NCBI RefSeq assembly: GCF_023155805.1
Contig: NZ_JAKNUW010000012.1
Coordinates: 42,338 to 106,337, forward strand
Length of the DNA stretch: 64,000 bases
Reading direction: 5' to 3'
From: Micrococcus lacusdianchii
Lineage (GTDB): Bacteria; Actinomycetota; Actinomycetes; Actinomycetales; Micrococcaceae
The translations under genes were made by a program, and so were the position numbers. Each line of letters starts with the position of its first letter. Within the stretch, counting starts at the first letter, position 1. The notes below the pieces were generated by a model that saw nothing but the letters and a program-made list of their open reading frames with translations, was not told the origin of the DNA and did no database searches. Shown in pieces: positions 17,079 to 24,770 of this stretch.

Positions 17079-18515
17079 ATGCAGACTCCCGAACCCCACG
17101 TGATCCCCGAGGCCGAAGCCCCGGGCGCCCCGGCGGAGGCCCACCCCGGCGTCGACACCCTGCTGCGGGCCAGCGCCCGGGGCGACCGGGCCGCGTTCTC
17201 CGCGTTCTACGACGCCACCGTCCCGTGGGTGCACGGGATGGCCGTCGCGATGTCCCCCTCCGAGGACGACGCCGCGGACGCCACCCTGCAGACGTACCTG
17301 ACGGCATGGGAAGAGGCGGGCGAGGCCGAGCTCGACCTCAGCGACCAGGACGACGCCGCCGAACGGGAGCGCCGCGTGTTCGCGTGGCTCGGGGCCCTGG
17401 GTCACCGCGTCATGGCGGGCCGTATGCGCGCATCCGGGCGCCGCGCCGCCCGGTCCCGGGTGGGCGGGCCCGCGCAGCCGCCGGCCGAACTGGTCGGGAC
17501 GGTGGACCCGGCGGCGTTCGAGGCCGTCCGTCTGGCCTGGCTGGGCGGTTTCACGGAGGCGCAGGTGTCCGAGGCGCTCGACCGTCCTCGGGACGAGACC
17601 CGGACGCTGCTGCGAGACGGCGTGCAGCAGCTGGTGGCCGCGCGTCGCATGGCCCACGCGGACGGCGAGGCGCCGGCCGCCTCTCCCACCGACGCAGGCC
17701 GCCTGGCACTGGGCTCCTCCGTGGCCGAGGACGTGGACGCCGGGCGGGGCGCGGAGCTCGCCGACCTCTCGGCCCTGCACACCCTCGACGTCGCCGACCA
17801 CACCGCGGCCGCCGGGGCCGCTCAGGCCCGCGGCGCGGGTGAACTGGCCCGCTGGCGCACCCGGGTGGACGCCGGCCGCCGTGCGGTGGCGTGGGCCTTC
17901 CGGGACGTGGTGGCCGAGCCCCCGTCCGCCCTGCTGGACACCCTCCTCGCGCGCCTGCCCGCCCAGGACGAGGGGCTGGCCCTGGTGGCGGAGCGCCGGG
18001 CCCCGCGCGGCCCCGTGGACCGCCTGCGCGCCCTGAAGATCGCCCTGCTGGCCCTGCTGGCCCTCGCCGTGCTGGCCGTGGGCCTCTACGCGGCGTGGAG
18101 CCAGTTCTCCGCGGACGGCATCGCGCACCGCGTGCGGGAGGCGGACGACCTCTACACCACGACCGAGTACCCGGCCACCGGGGGCGGCGTGATGCAGGGC
18201 TTCCTCTCCGCCGAGGAGAACAGCGGCTACGTCCGGGTGGACGGCATGCCCCAGCTGGAGAAGGGCCGGACCTATCAGGTGTGGCTCTACCCCCAGGACG
18301 GCTCGGCGCCCTCCTCCCTGGGCACCTACAGGGCGGACGAGTTCGGGGAGCCGATCTCCTTCCGCGGGCTGGACCGGTTCGCGGCCGTCAGCATGACCGA
18401 GGAGCCCGCCGGCGGCTCCGCAGAGCCCACCGCGGAGGACCTGCTGCTCGGCCTCGACCTGCATCCGACGTCCACCACCGGGCCGCAGTACGGCGGCAAG
18501 CCCTCCGGCAGCTGA
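17079..18515 (+). CDS. Fused ECF-type sigma factor and RskA-type membrane anti-sigma factor
   Basis: 478 residues combining parts normally encoded by two genes. Residues about 27-80 resemble sigma region 2 (RGDRAAFSAFYDATVPWVHG, then EDDAADATLQTYLTAWEEA); 143-190 resemble region 4 with a helix-turn-helix (WLGGFTEAQVSEALDRPRDE). Residues 225-293 resemble the cytoplasmic anti-sigma domain of RskA (LADLSALHTLDVADH), without the zinc-binding His-x3-Cys-x2-Cys. Residues 320-340 form one membrane helix and 372-458 an extracytoplasmic RskA domain (YVRVDGMPQLEKGRTYQVWLYP). No stop or frameshift separates the parts. The inference is a membrane-tethered sigma factor that needs proteolysis to act. The sigma half is divergent, so loss of sigma activity, leaving only an anti-sigma role, is the main alternative. 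Confidence 0.75.
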   Translation: MQTPEPHVIPEAEAPGAPAEAHPGVDTLLRASARGDRAAFSAFYDATVPWVHGMAVAMSPSEDDAADATLQTYLTAWEEAGEAELDLSDQDDAAERERRVFAWLGALGHRVMAGRMRASGRRAARSRVGGPAQPPAELVGTVDPAAFEAVRLAWLGGFTEAQVSEALDRPRDETRTLLRDGVQQLVAARRMAHADGEAPAASPTDAGRLALGSSVAEDVDAGRGAELADLSALHTLDVADHTAAAGAAQARGAGELARWRTRVDAGRRAVAWAFRDVVAEPPSALLDTLLARLPAQDEGLALVAERRAPRGPVDRLRALKIALLALLALAVLAVGLYAAWSQFSADGIAHRVREADDLYTTTEYPATGGGVMQGFLSAEENSGYVRVDGMPQLEKGRTYQVWLYPQDGSAPSSLGTYRADEFGEPISFRGLDRFAAVSMTEEPAGGSAEPTAEDLLLGLDLHPTSTTGPQYGGKPSGS

Positions 18516-18528
18516 CCCTCCCCCCTCC

Positions 18529-18564
18529 CGACGACGGGTCCCACCCCGGTGGGACCCGTCGTCG
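18529..18564. terminator. Bidirectional hairpin terminator
   Basis: A perfect 17-base-pair stem (18529-18545 with 18548-18564; arms contain ACGACGGGTCCCACC) with a minimal loop lies between the convergent fusion gene (ends 18515) and the PIG-L gene (ends 18589). There is no U-tract, as is usual in GC-rich actinobacteria. Confidence 0.75.
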
Positions 18565-18588
18565 TCGGAGCCGTGGGGCGGGTTCCCG

Positions 18589-19386
18589 TCAGAAGCCCGC
18601 GATGGTCCCCTCGCCGTTGACGGTGACCAGGTGGAACGCCTCGGCCGAGCCCTCGGGCGCACCCGGGCCGGCCGCGGTGAGGTGGCGCTGCCGCAGCATG
18701 GCCCGCACGGCGGACCGCATGGCCTCGGCGTCCGGGTGCTGGGAGACGTGGGCGTCCAGGGCCCGGATCTTGAGGTCCTCGAGACCGGACACGTCCACGG
18801 CGAGGTTCCGGCGGGCCGCGGGCGCCGCGTAGAGCATCAGGTGCCGGATCCGGAACGCGGCCAGGCCGCCCGCGGCCAGCTCCGGGTAGGCGTACGGGTT
18901 CTCCACGGCCGGGTACGCGGCCCGCACCACCGCCTCGCCGCAGGCCAGGTGGTCCGGGTGGGCGGCCTGCATCGACTCCCAGTCCCGCTCCGGGTGGGGG
19001 CTGAGCACGACGTCGGGGCGCACCCGGCGCATCAGCTCCACGATCCGGCGGCGCACCTCGTGGGTCAGCTCGAGGTGCCCGTCCCGCTCGCCGAGGAAAT
19101 GCACCTCGGCCGCGCCGACGGTGGCCGCGGCGGCCCGCTGCTCCGCGTGCCGCCGCGCGGTCATGGCCTCGGGCCCGTCCGAGTCGAACCCGCCGGCGTC
19201 CCCGTCGGTCACCACGCACAGCTCCACCCGCAGACCCGCGGCGGCGAACCCGGCGAGGGTCGCGGCGGCCCCGAAGTCGAGGTCGTCCGGATGGGCGCCG
19301 AAGGCCAGGACGGTGCGCCAGCCGTGCTCGGCGGCCAGGGCGGCCGGCGTGCGCAGCGGCCCGGCGGCGGCATGCTCCGCGGTCAC
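18589..19386 (-). CDS. PIG-L family N-acetylglucosaminyl deacetylase
   Basis: 265 residues of the LmbE/PIG-L fold. The zinc site motif AHPDD is at 31-35 (LAFGAHPDDLDFGAAATL), and a later HPDHLACGEAV supplies the distal histidine ligand. Related actinobacterial enzymes deacetylate GlcNAc-inositol (MshB) or mycothiol conjugates (Mca); others act on small molecules or cell-wall precursors. The sequence is shorter than MshB/Mca (about 290-300), so the substrate is left open. The GTG start overlaps the HtrA stop as GTGA, implying coupled translation with the protease. Confidence 0.85.
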   Translation of the reverse strand: MTAEHAAAGPLRTPAALAAEHGWRTVLAFGAHPDDLDFGAAATLAGFAAAGLRVELCVVTDGDAGGFDSDGPEAMTARRHAEQRAAAATVGAAEVHFLGERDGHLELTHEVRRRIVELMRRVRPDVVLSPHPERDWESMQAAHPDHLACGEAVVRAAYPAVENPYAYPELAAGGLAAFRIRHLMLYAAPAARRNLAVDVSGLEDLKIRALDAHVSQHPDAEAMRSAVRAMLRQRHLTAAGPGAPEGSAEAFHLVTVNGEGTIAGF

Positions 19387-20651
19387 CGACCGGACTCCAT
19401 CGCTCCGAGGGTCACGTCCGCGGTGGCCTCCTGACCGTCCCGGGTGTAGTGCACCGTGACGGTGTCCTGCGCGCGGTGCTCCCGCACCACCGCGGTGAGG
19501 GACTGGGTGTCGGAGACGGTGCGGTCGCTCACGGCCGTGATCACGTCCCCCTCCTGCAGGCCGGCGGCCGCCGCCGGGGACCCCTCGGTGACGGTCTCGA
19601 CCCGGGCGCCGTCGCTGAACACGGTGCGGGCGGCCTCGTCACCGCCCTGCACGTCCGCCGGCTGGGGCGTCACGGCCACGCCGAGCAGGCCGTGGGACGC
19701 CGACCCCTCCCTGATCAGGTCCTCGGCCACCCGCCGGGCGTAGTCCACCGGGATGGCGAAGCCCACGCCGATGTTCCCCGAATCCTGGCCGCCGGCGGAG
19801 GCGATGGCCACGTTCACGCCCACCAGCTCGCCACGGCTGTTGACGAGGGCGCCGCCGGAGTTGCCGGGATTGATGGCCGCGTCCGTCTGGAGGACGTTGA
19901 TGTAGATGTCCTGCTGCGGGGTGGGCGCGGGGGCGCCGGGCACCTCGAACCGGAAGCGCTCGCCGCCCGGGGCGGCGGAGGCCTCGGCCTCCTCGGGCGC
20001 GGCGGCCGAGGCCACCGCGATCGTCCGGTCGAGGGTGGAGACGATGCCGTCGGTGACGGTGTTCGGCAGGCCCAGCGGCGCGCCGATGGCGATGGCGTCG
20101 TCGCCCACCCTGAGGTCCGCCGAGGAGCCGAGGGCGATGGGCGTCAGCCCCTGCGCGTCCACCTTGATGACCGCCAGGTCGGACACGGGGTCCGTGCCCA
20201 CCACGGTGGCGGCGTAGACCTCGCCGTCCGCGGTCCGCACGGTGATGTCGGCGTCCGCCGTGGCCCCGCCCAGGGTGACCACGTGCGTGTTGGTGAGGAT
20301 GTGGCCACGGTCGTCGATGATCGAGCCCGAACCCGAGCCGGAGCCCTGGCCGGAGGTCGCGGAGATGGTCACCACGGAGGGCAGGGCCGTGGCCGCCGCC
20401 TGACCCACCGCGTTGTCGGAGACCGGCTGGCTGCCGACGGTGGCGGCGGCGGAACCGGGCCCCTGCCCGTCCGGAGACGTCGTCGGCGCGCCGGATGCTG
20501 CGGCGGCGGCGTCCGGGCCCGGAGCGGCCGCGCCGCAGCCGGCCAGGGACAGGGCGAGCACCGCGGCGACGAGCGCACCCCCGGCGGAGCGCGGGCGGAG
20601 GCGGGAGGCATGGGCGAGGCGGCCGACGCCGGACGGAGTGGTGTGCTGCAC
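19383..20651 (-). CDS. HtrA/DegP-like serine protease lipoprotein with PDZ domain
   Basis: 422 residues from GTG 20651, chosen because AGAGGAA lies 6 bases upstream. The lipobox is LAGC (Cys39) after a hydrophobic stretch. The trypsin-like domain has the triad His123 (ILTNTHVV), Asp158 (VSDLAVI) and Ser265 (NPGNSGGALV). A 30-residue Ala/Glu-rich insert sits before the serine (about 215-245). A PDZ domain covers about 310-405 (LLGVAVTP, GSPAAAAGLQEGDVI). It acts outside the membrane in quality control of misfolded secreted proteins. In mycobacteria HtrA-like proteases also regulate anti-sigma release, which makes proximity to the sigma/anti-sigma fusion notable, though the genes are convergent. 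Confidence 0.93.
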   Translation of the reverse strand: MQHTTPSGVGRLAHASRLRPRSAGGALVAAVLALSLAGCGAAAPGPDAAAAASGAPTTSPDGQGPGSAAATVGSQPVSDNAVGQAAATALPSVVTISATSGQGSGSGSGSIIDDRGHILTNTHVVTLGGATADADITVRTADGEVYAATVVGTDPVSDLAVIKVDAQGLTPIALGSSADLRVGDDAIAIGAPLGLPNTVTDGIVSTLDRTIAVASAAAPEEAEASAAPGGERFRFEVPGAPAPTPQQDIYINVLQTDAAINPGNSGGALVNSRGELVGVNVAIASAGGQDSGNIGVGFAIPVDYARRVAEDLIREGSASHGLLGVAVTPQPADVQGGDEAARTVFSDGARVETVTEGSPAAAAGLQEGDVITAVSDRTVSDTQSLTAVVREHRAQDTVTVHYTRDGQEATADVTLGAMESGR

Positions 20652-20845
20652 GGGGTTCCTCTGTTCCTCTCGACGGGGAGGACCGAGCGGCTCGGCCCAC
20701 CGGGCCGGGCGCCCGTGTCCTCCCGGGGTCCGCCACCATGGTGGGCGACGTTCCTGGACGACCGCTGGACGTCTCCCGTATGGCGGGTGACCGCGTGCCG
20801 CACCCGCCCGTGGGGCGGACCTGGTGCGCCGCTCGGGGCGATGCC

Positions 20846-20851
20846 TAGACT
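20846..20851 (+). promoter_or_regulatory. Possible -10 element for the TPM-pspA transcript
   Basis: TAGACT lies 75 bases before the TPM start within the 275-base divergent region 20652-20926. No clear -35 was seen. The rest of this region shows no other element I can support. Confidence 0.35.
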
Positions 20852-20926
20852 CGGCGCAGGATCCCGCGGGGTGCGCATCGGCCGACCGGACGCCGCCCCG
20901 CTCCATGTCACCGATCGGAGCACCCC

Positions 20927-23083
20927 ATGGCCCACCCCGCCGCACGCACGACTCCCGCACGGCTCAGCCGCGCCGTCCTGGTGGGCGGCACCGTGGGCTC
21001 GACGCTCGTGCTGGCGCCGGTGGCGTCCGCCGTCGTCGACGTGCCGCCGGGGACGTTCGTGGTGGACGAGGCGGGGGTGCTCTCCTCCGCCGAGGAGCAG
21101 CAGCTGAGCCAGGAGATCACCCGCCTGCGCACCCAGGCGGGGCAGAACCTGTACGTGGTGTACGTGGACGAGCATCCGGACGGCATCCGCGGGATCGTGC
21201 AGGACGTGGCGAACTCGCGCGGCCTGTCCGCCAATGACAACGTCCTGGCCATCGAGGTGGAGCAGCGCCGCTACGGACTCAACACGAACGAGCGCCTGGA
21301 CCCCGCCGAGGACGTCATCGACGGCTCGTACGTCAACCCGCTGTTCCAGCAGGTGGGCACAACGGACGACTGGCTCGCCCCCGCCGTGGCCGCCGTCGAG
21401 GGTCTCGACGACGCCGCGGACGGCCGCATGGACGGCCGCGGGCGCACGGGCGAGACCTACGATCCCGCGGGCGCGCTGCCCGGCGCCGCGGGCACGGACC
21501 AGGCCCCGGGCGACGGTGCGGGCGGCGCCCTGACCGGGGCCCTCGGCGCGGCGGCGCTGGCGGCGGCCGTGGGCGGCGGAGTGATGGTGGCCCGGAGCCG
21601 GAAGAGGGACAAGGGCCGCGACGGGCACCTCCCCGCGCAGCAGCAGGCCCCGGCGGGCCCTCAGGATCCGCTGGACGCCATGACCGTCGAGGAGCTGCGC
21701 ACCAAGGCGGGGGCCAAGCTCGTGGCCGCGGACGACGCGATCCGCTCCTCCGAGCAGGAGCTGGGCTTCGCCATGGCCTCCTACGGCGAGGACTCTGTCC
21801 GCACGTTCCGCGAGGACATCGACGCGGCCAAGGAGCACATGAAGGCGTCCTTCCAACTGCAGCACCAGCTGGACGACCACATCCCGGACACCGAGGAGGA
21901 CCAGCGCGCCTGGCTCAAGGAGATCATCGCACGCTCGGACCAGGTGGGCGCCGCGCTGGCCGTCCACCAGGAGGAGTTCGACTCCCTCCGCGACCTGGAG
22001 AACTCCGTCCCGCAGGCCCTCGCCGAGCTCGAGGGCCGCCTGCCCGAGGCCGAGTCCACGGTGCGCCGCGCGGAGGAGACCCTCGTGGACCTGCACGCCC
22101 GGTACGCGGACTCCGCCCTGGCCGAGGTGAACGACAACGCCGTGCAGGCGCGCGAGCGCCTCGAGTTCGTCAAGACGGCGGAGGCCAAGGCCCGCACCGC
22201 ACTGGAGTCCGGGGACCGGTCCACCGCCGCCCTGGCCGTGCGCGCCGCCGAGCAGTCCCTGGCGCAGGTCCGGACGCTCACCGAGGCCGTGGCCAAGGCC
22301 GGCGGGACGCTGACGACCCTCACCGCGAACGTGCAGACGGGCATCGCCCAGTCGGAGCAGGACCTGGCCGAGGCGGAGGCCCTCCTGGCCGCCGGCCGCA
22401 GCCCCGAGCTGGCGGGCCCCGTGGGCGGCATGAGGCAGACGCTGACCACCGTGCGCGCGGAGCTGCAGTCCGGCCGTCCGGACCCGCTGGACCTGCTCCA
22501 CCGCCTGGAGGCCGCGCATCGTCAGCTGAACACGCCTCTGAGCGGCGTCCGCGACGCGCGGGAGCAGGCCCGCCAGGCCGAGCAGATGCTCTCGGCGGCC
22601 ATCTCCCAGGCCCAGGCGCAGATCGACGGCACCGCCGACTTCATCGGCGCCCGTCGCGGCGCGGTGGGCTCCGAGGCGCGCACCCGTCTGGCCGAAGCGG
22701 ACCGGTCCCTGCAGACCGCCATGTCGCTGCGCTCGTCCGATCCGGTCGCCGCGCTCGAGCACGCCCAGCGCGCCTCCCAGCTGGCGGACCGGGCGAGTGA
22801 ACGCGCCCAGGAGGACGTGGCCGGCTTCGGCTACGGCGGCATGGGCGGCTACGGGGGCTCCCCCTTCGGGGGCCCGGTGGTGGTCCAGCGCGGCGGCATG
22901 GGCGGCGGCTTCGCCGGCGGCCTCGGCGGCGCCCTGCTCGGCGGCATCCTGATGAACTCGATGCTCGGCGGCGGCCACGGCGGCAGCGACTGGGGCGGCG
23001 GCGGCTTCGGCGGATTCGACGGCGGCGGCCTCGGCGGGGGCGACTTCGGCGACTTCGGCGACTTCAGCGGCGGAGGCTTCTGA
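20927..23083 (+). CDS. TPM-domain membrane protein with long coiled coil and Gly-rich tail
   Basis: 718 residues. A signal peptide or anchor (about 12-36, ALVGG..VLAPVASA) precedes a TPM domain (about 38-160, FVVDEAGVLSSAEEQQLSQEI, NLYVVYVDEHPDGI). A second membrane helix (about 201-224) leads to a cytoplasmic region of several hundred residues rich in Ala/Glu/Arg helices that should form coiled coils, ending in a Gly/Phe-rich tail with GDFGDFGDF repeats. TPM domains bind acidic phospholipid or PSII-repair factors in other systems; the actinobacterial versions are uncharacterised. It is followed 154 bases later by pspA, suggesting a joint role in membrane stress. CGGAG 7 bases upstream supports ATG 20927. 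Confidence 0.85.
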   Translation: MAHPAARTTPARLSRAVLVGGTVGSTLVLAPVASAVVDVPPGTFVVDEAGVLSSAEEQQLSQEITRLRTQAGQNLYVVYVDEHPDGIRGIVQDVANSRGLSANDNVLAIEVEQRRYGLNTNERLDPAEDVIDGSYVNPLFQQVGTTDDWLAPAVAAVEGLDDAADGRMDGRGRTGETYDPAGALPGAAGTDQAPGDGAGGALTGALGAAALAAAVGGGVMVARSRKRDKGRDGHLPAQQQAPAGPQDPLDAMTVEELRTKAGAKLVAADDAIRSSEQELGFAMASYGEDSVRTFREDIDAAKEHMKASFQLQHQLDDHIPDTEEDQRAWLKEIIARSDQVGAALAVHQEEFDSLRDLENSVPQALAELEGRLPEAESTVRRAEETLVDLHARYADSALAEVNDNAVQARERLEFVKTAEAKARTALESGDRSTAALAVRAAEQSLAQVRTLTEAVAKAGGTLTTLTANVQTGIAQSEQDLAEAEALLAAGRSPELAGPVGGMRQTLTTVRAELQSGRPDPLDLLHRLEAAHRQLNTPLSGVRDAREQARQAEQMLSAAISQAQAQIDGTADFIGARRGAVGSEARTRLAEADRSLQTAMSLRSSDPVAALEHAQRASQLADRASERAQEDVAGFGYGGMGGYGGSPFGGPVVVQRGGMGGGFAGGLGGALLGGILMNSMLGGGHGGSDWGGGGFGGFDGGGLGGGDFGDFGDFSGGGF

Positions 23084-23237
23084 CCCACCCACCCACCCAC
23101 AGACCACCGGTGCTTCGCGCACCGGACCGGACGGCCGACGTCGTCCGGGACCCCAGGCGGGACCCCGCCGCGGGACGACGACGTGCAGGCCACCGGCCTG
23201 GCGACACCGATCACCACCCCCACGAAAGGCGAACACC

Positions 23238-24044
23238 ATGGTCAAGCAGTCCATTCTCGGCCGGATCAGCACCCTGGCCAAGGCCAACATCAACGCGATG
23301 CTGGACAAGGCGGAGGACCCCCAGAAGATGCTGGACCAGATGGTCCGGGACTACACGAACAACATCGCGGAGGCCGAGGCCGCCGTCGCGCAGACCATCG
23401 GCAACCTGCGCATGATGGAGGAGGACTACCGCGAGGACGAGGAGGCCGCGCGCAGCTGGGGCCAGAAGGCTCTCGCCGCGTCCCAGAAGGCGGACGACTT
23501 CCGCACCAAGGGCGAGGCCGCCAACGCGGACAAGTTCGACAACCTCGCCAAGGTCGCCATCGAGCGCCAGATGGACGCCGAGCGTCAGGCGAAGACCGCC
23601 GAGCCGACCATCACCTCGCAGCGCGAGATCGTGGACCGCCTGAAGACCGGTCTGGACCAGATGAAGGTCAAGCGTCAGCAGCTAGTGTCCAAGCGGGACG
23701 AGCTCACCGCGCGCGCCCGCACCGCGGACGCCCAGACCAAGGTCGCGGACGCCGTGAAGTCCATCGACATCATGGATCCGACCTCGGAGATCTCCCGGTA
23801 CGAGGAGAAGGTCCGCCGTGAGGAGGCGCGCGTGCGCGGCCAGCAGGAGCTCGCCGCGTCCTCCCTGGACGCGCAGTTCGAGTCCCTCGAGGACCTCGGC
23901 GAGCAGACCGAGGTGGAGGCCCGCCTGGCCGCACTGAAGTCCGGCGGCGCCCCCGCCGCCCTGGAGGCCGGCTCCGATGAGCTGACCCTCGACTACGCGG
24001 GCGAGCAGACCGGCACGAAGACCGGCACCGGCACCCAGGCCTGA
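23238..24044 (+). CDS. pspA: PspA/IM30 family envelope stress protein
   Basis: 268 residues. The N-terminal amphipathic helix and coiled coil are clear (MVKQSILGRISTLAKANINA, DKAEDPQKMLDQMVRDY), as is continuous helical heptad pattern to about residue 225, then a short Gly/Thr tail. PspA forms membrane-bound ESCRT-III-like scaffolds that preserve the proton gradient. AAAGGCGA 6 bases before ATG 23238 is the ribosome binding site. The gap behind the TPM gene (23084-23237) contains a CCCA tandem run and nothing else I can name; no ClgR-like regulator or Rv2743c/Rv2742c partners are nearby. Confidence 0.93.
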   Translation: MVKQSILGRISTLAKANINAMLDKAEDPQKMLDQMVRDYTNNIAEAEAAVAQTIGNLRMMEEDYREDEEAARSWGQKALAASQKADDFRTKGEAANADKFDNLAKVAIERQMDAERQAKTAEPTITSQREIVDRLKTGLDQMKVKRQQLVSKRDELTARARTADAQTKVADAVKSIDIMDPTSEISRYEEKVRREEARVRGQQELAASSLDAQFESLEDLGEQTEVEARLAALKSGGAPAALEAGSDELTLDYAGEQTGTKTGTGTQA

Positions 24045-24081
24045 CCCGGCCCGCCGGGGCATCAGAGACGCCGCGGCATCG

Positions 24082-24123
24082 CGACGGCGGCGCCGCCCCC
24101 TGCGTGGGGCGACGCCGCCGTCG
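24082..24123 (+). terminator. Hairpin terminator after pspA
   Basis: Arms CGACGGCGGCG (24082-24092) and CGCCGCCGTCG (24113-24123) with additional inner pairing GCCCC/GGGGC, located 38 bases after the pspA stop. The remaining 24124-24485 shows no gene; two short frames there are translations of tRNA-flanking sequence. Confidence 0.7.
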
Positions 24124-24485
24124 TGCGTCCGGCCCCAGGCCACCACGGACTCGGCGGCCCACACCGCCACCGGCAAGGGTCCCCGGTCCCCTCCCCTGTC
24201 GAGGGACCCGTGCGTCACGGCCTCCCCTGCGCGACGGCGGCCGCTGGCCCGCGGTTCCTCGGCGTCCTGCCGATCGGCTGACCGCCGCGGACGTACGGCT
24301 CCATCCTGCTCGTGACGGTGGTCGTCCGCCCGGCGCTGACGGACCACGTGACCGGGCGCAGGATCGACCGGCCGGTGGGCTCGTCCGCCTGCGGCGGCGT
24401 GCTGAGCTGCCCCTCGCGGGCGGCGATCGCCGCGGCGGTCCTGCTGCTGCGGACCGACCCCGCCGGCACCATCCCGCGCACGGCG

Positions 24486-24515
24486 AAGGCCCCAGGACCG
24501 GAGTCCTGGGGCCTT
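24486..24515 (-). terminator. Hairpin terminator of the initiator tRNA gene
   Basis: Perfect 13-base-pair stem AAGGCCCCAGGAC/GTCCTGGGGCCTT with loop CGGA, beginning 8 bases beyond the 3' end of the tRNA on the minus strand. Confidence 0.8.
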
Positions 24516-24521
24516 GTCCTC

Positions 24522-24596
<75 letters not shown>

Positions 24597-24770
24597 GCGA
24601 TGACCATGACTCTACACGCTCCTCATCCGCTCGCCAAATCGAGGACGCGTGCCGGTCATCACACGGCCATGTCCCCGTCACCGGGCGGACCGGATCGGCT
24701 CCCCCGACGGCGACGGCGCCGAGCCGGGGATCGCTCCCCCGCCCGGCACCGTCGTGTGCGGCCCTCCCGC

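Noticed and set aside
18589..19386. Calling the PIG-L protein MshB or Mca
   Set aside because: Length and sequence do not separate the mycothiol enzymes from other PIG-L deacetylases, so the substrate is left open.
23084..23110. CCCA tandem run after the TPM gene
   Set aside because: Only four to five copies; too short to call a functional repeat array.
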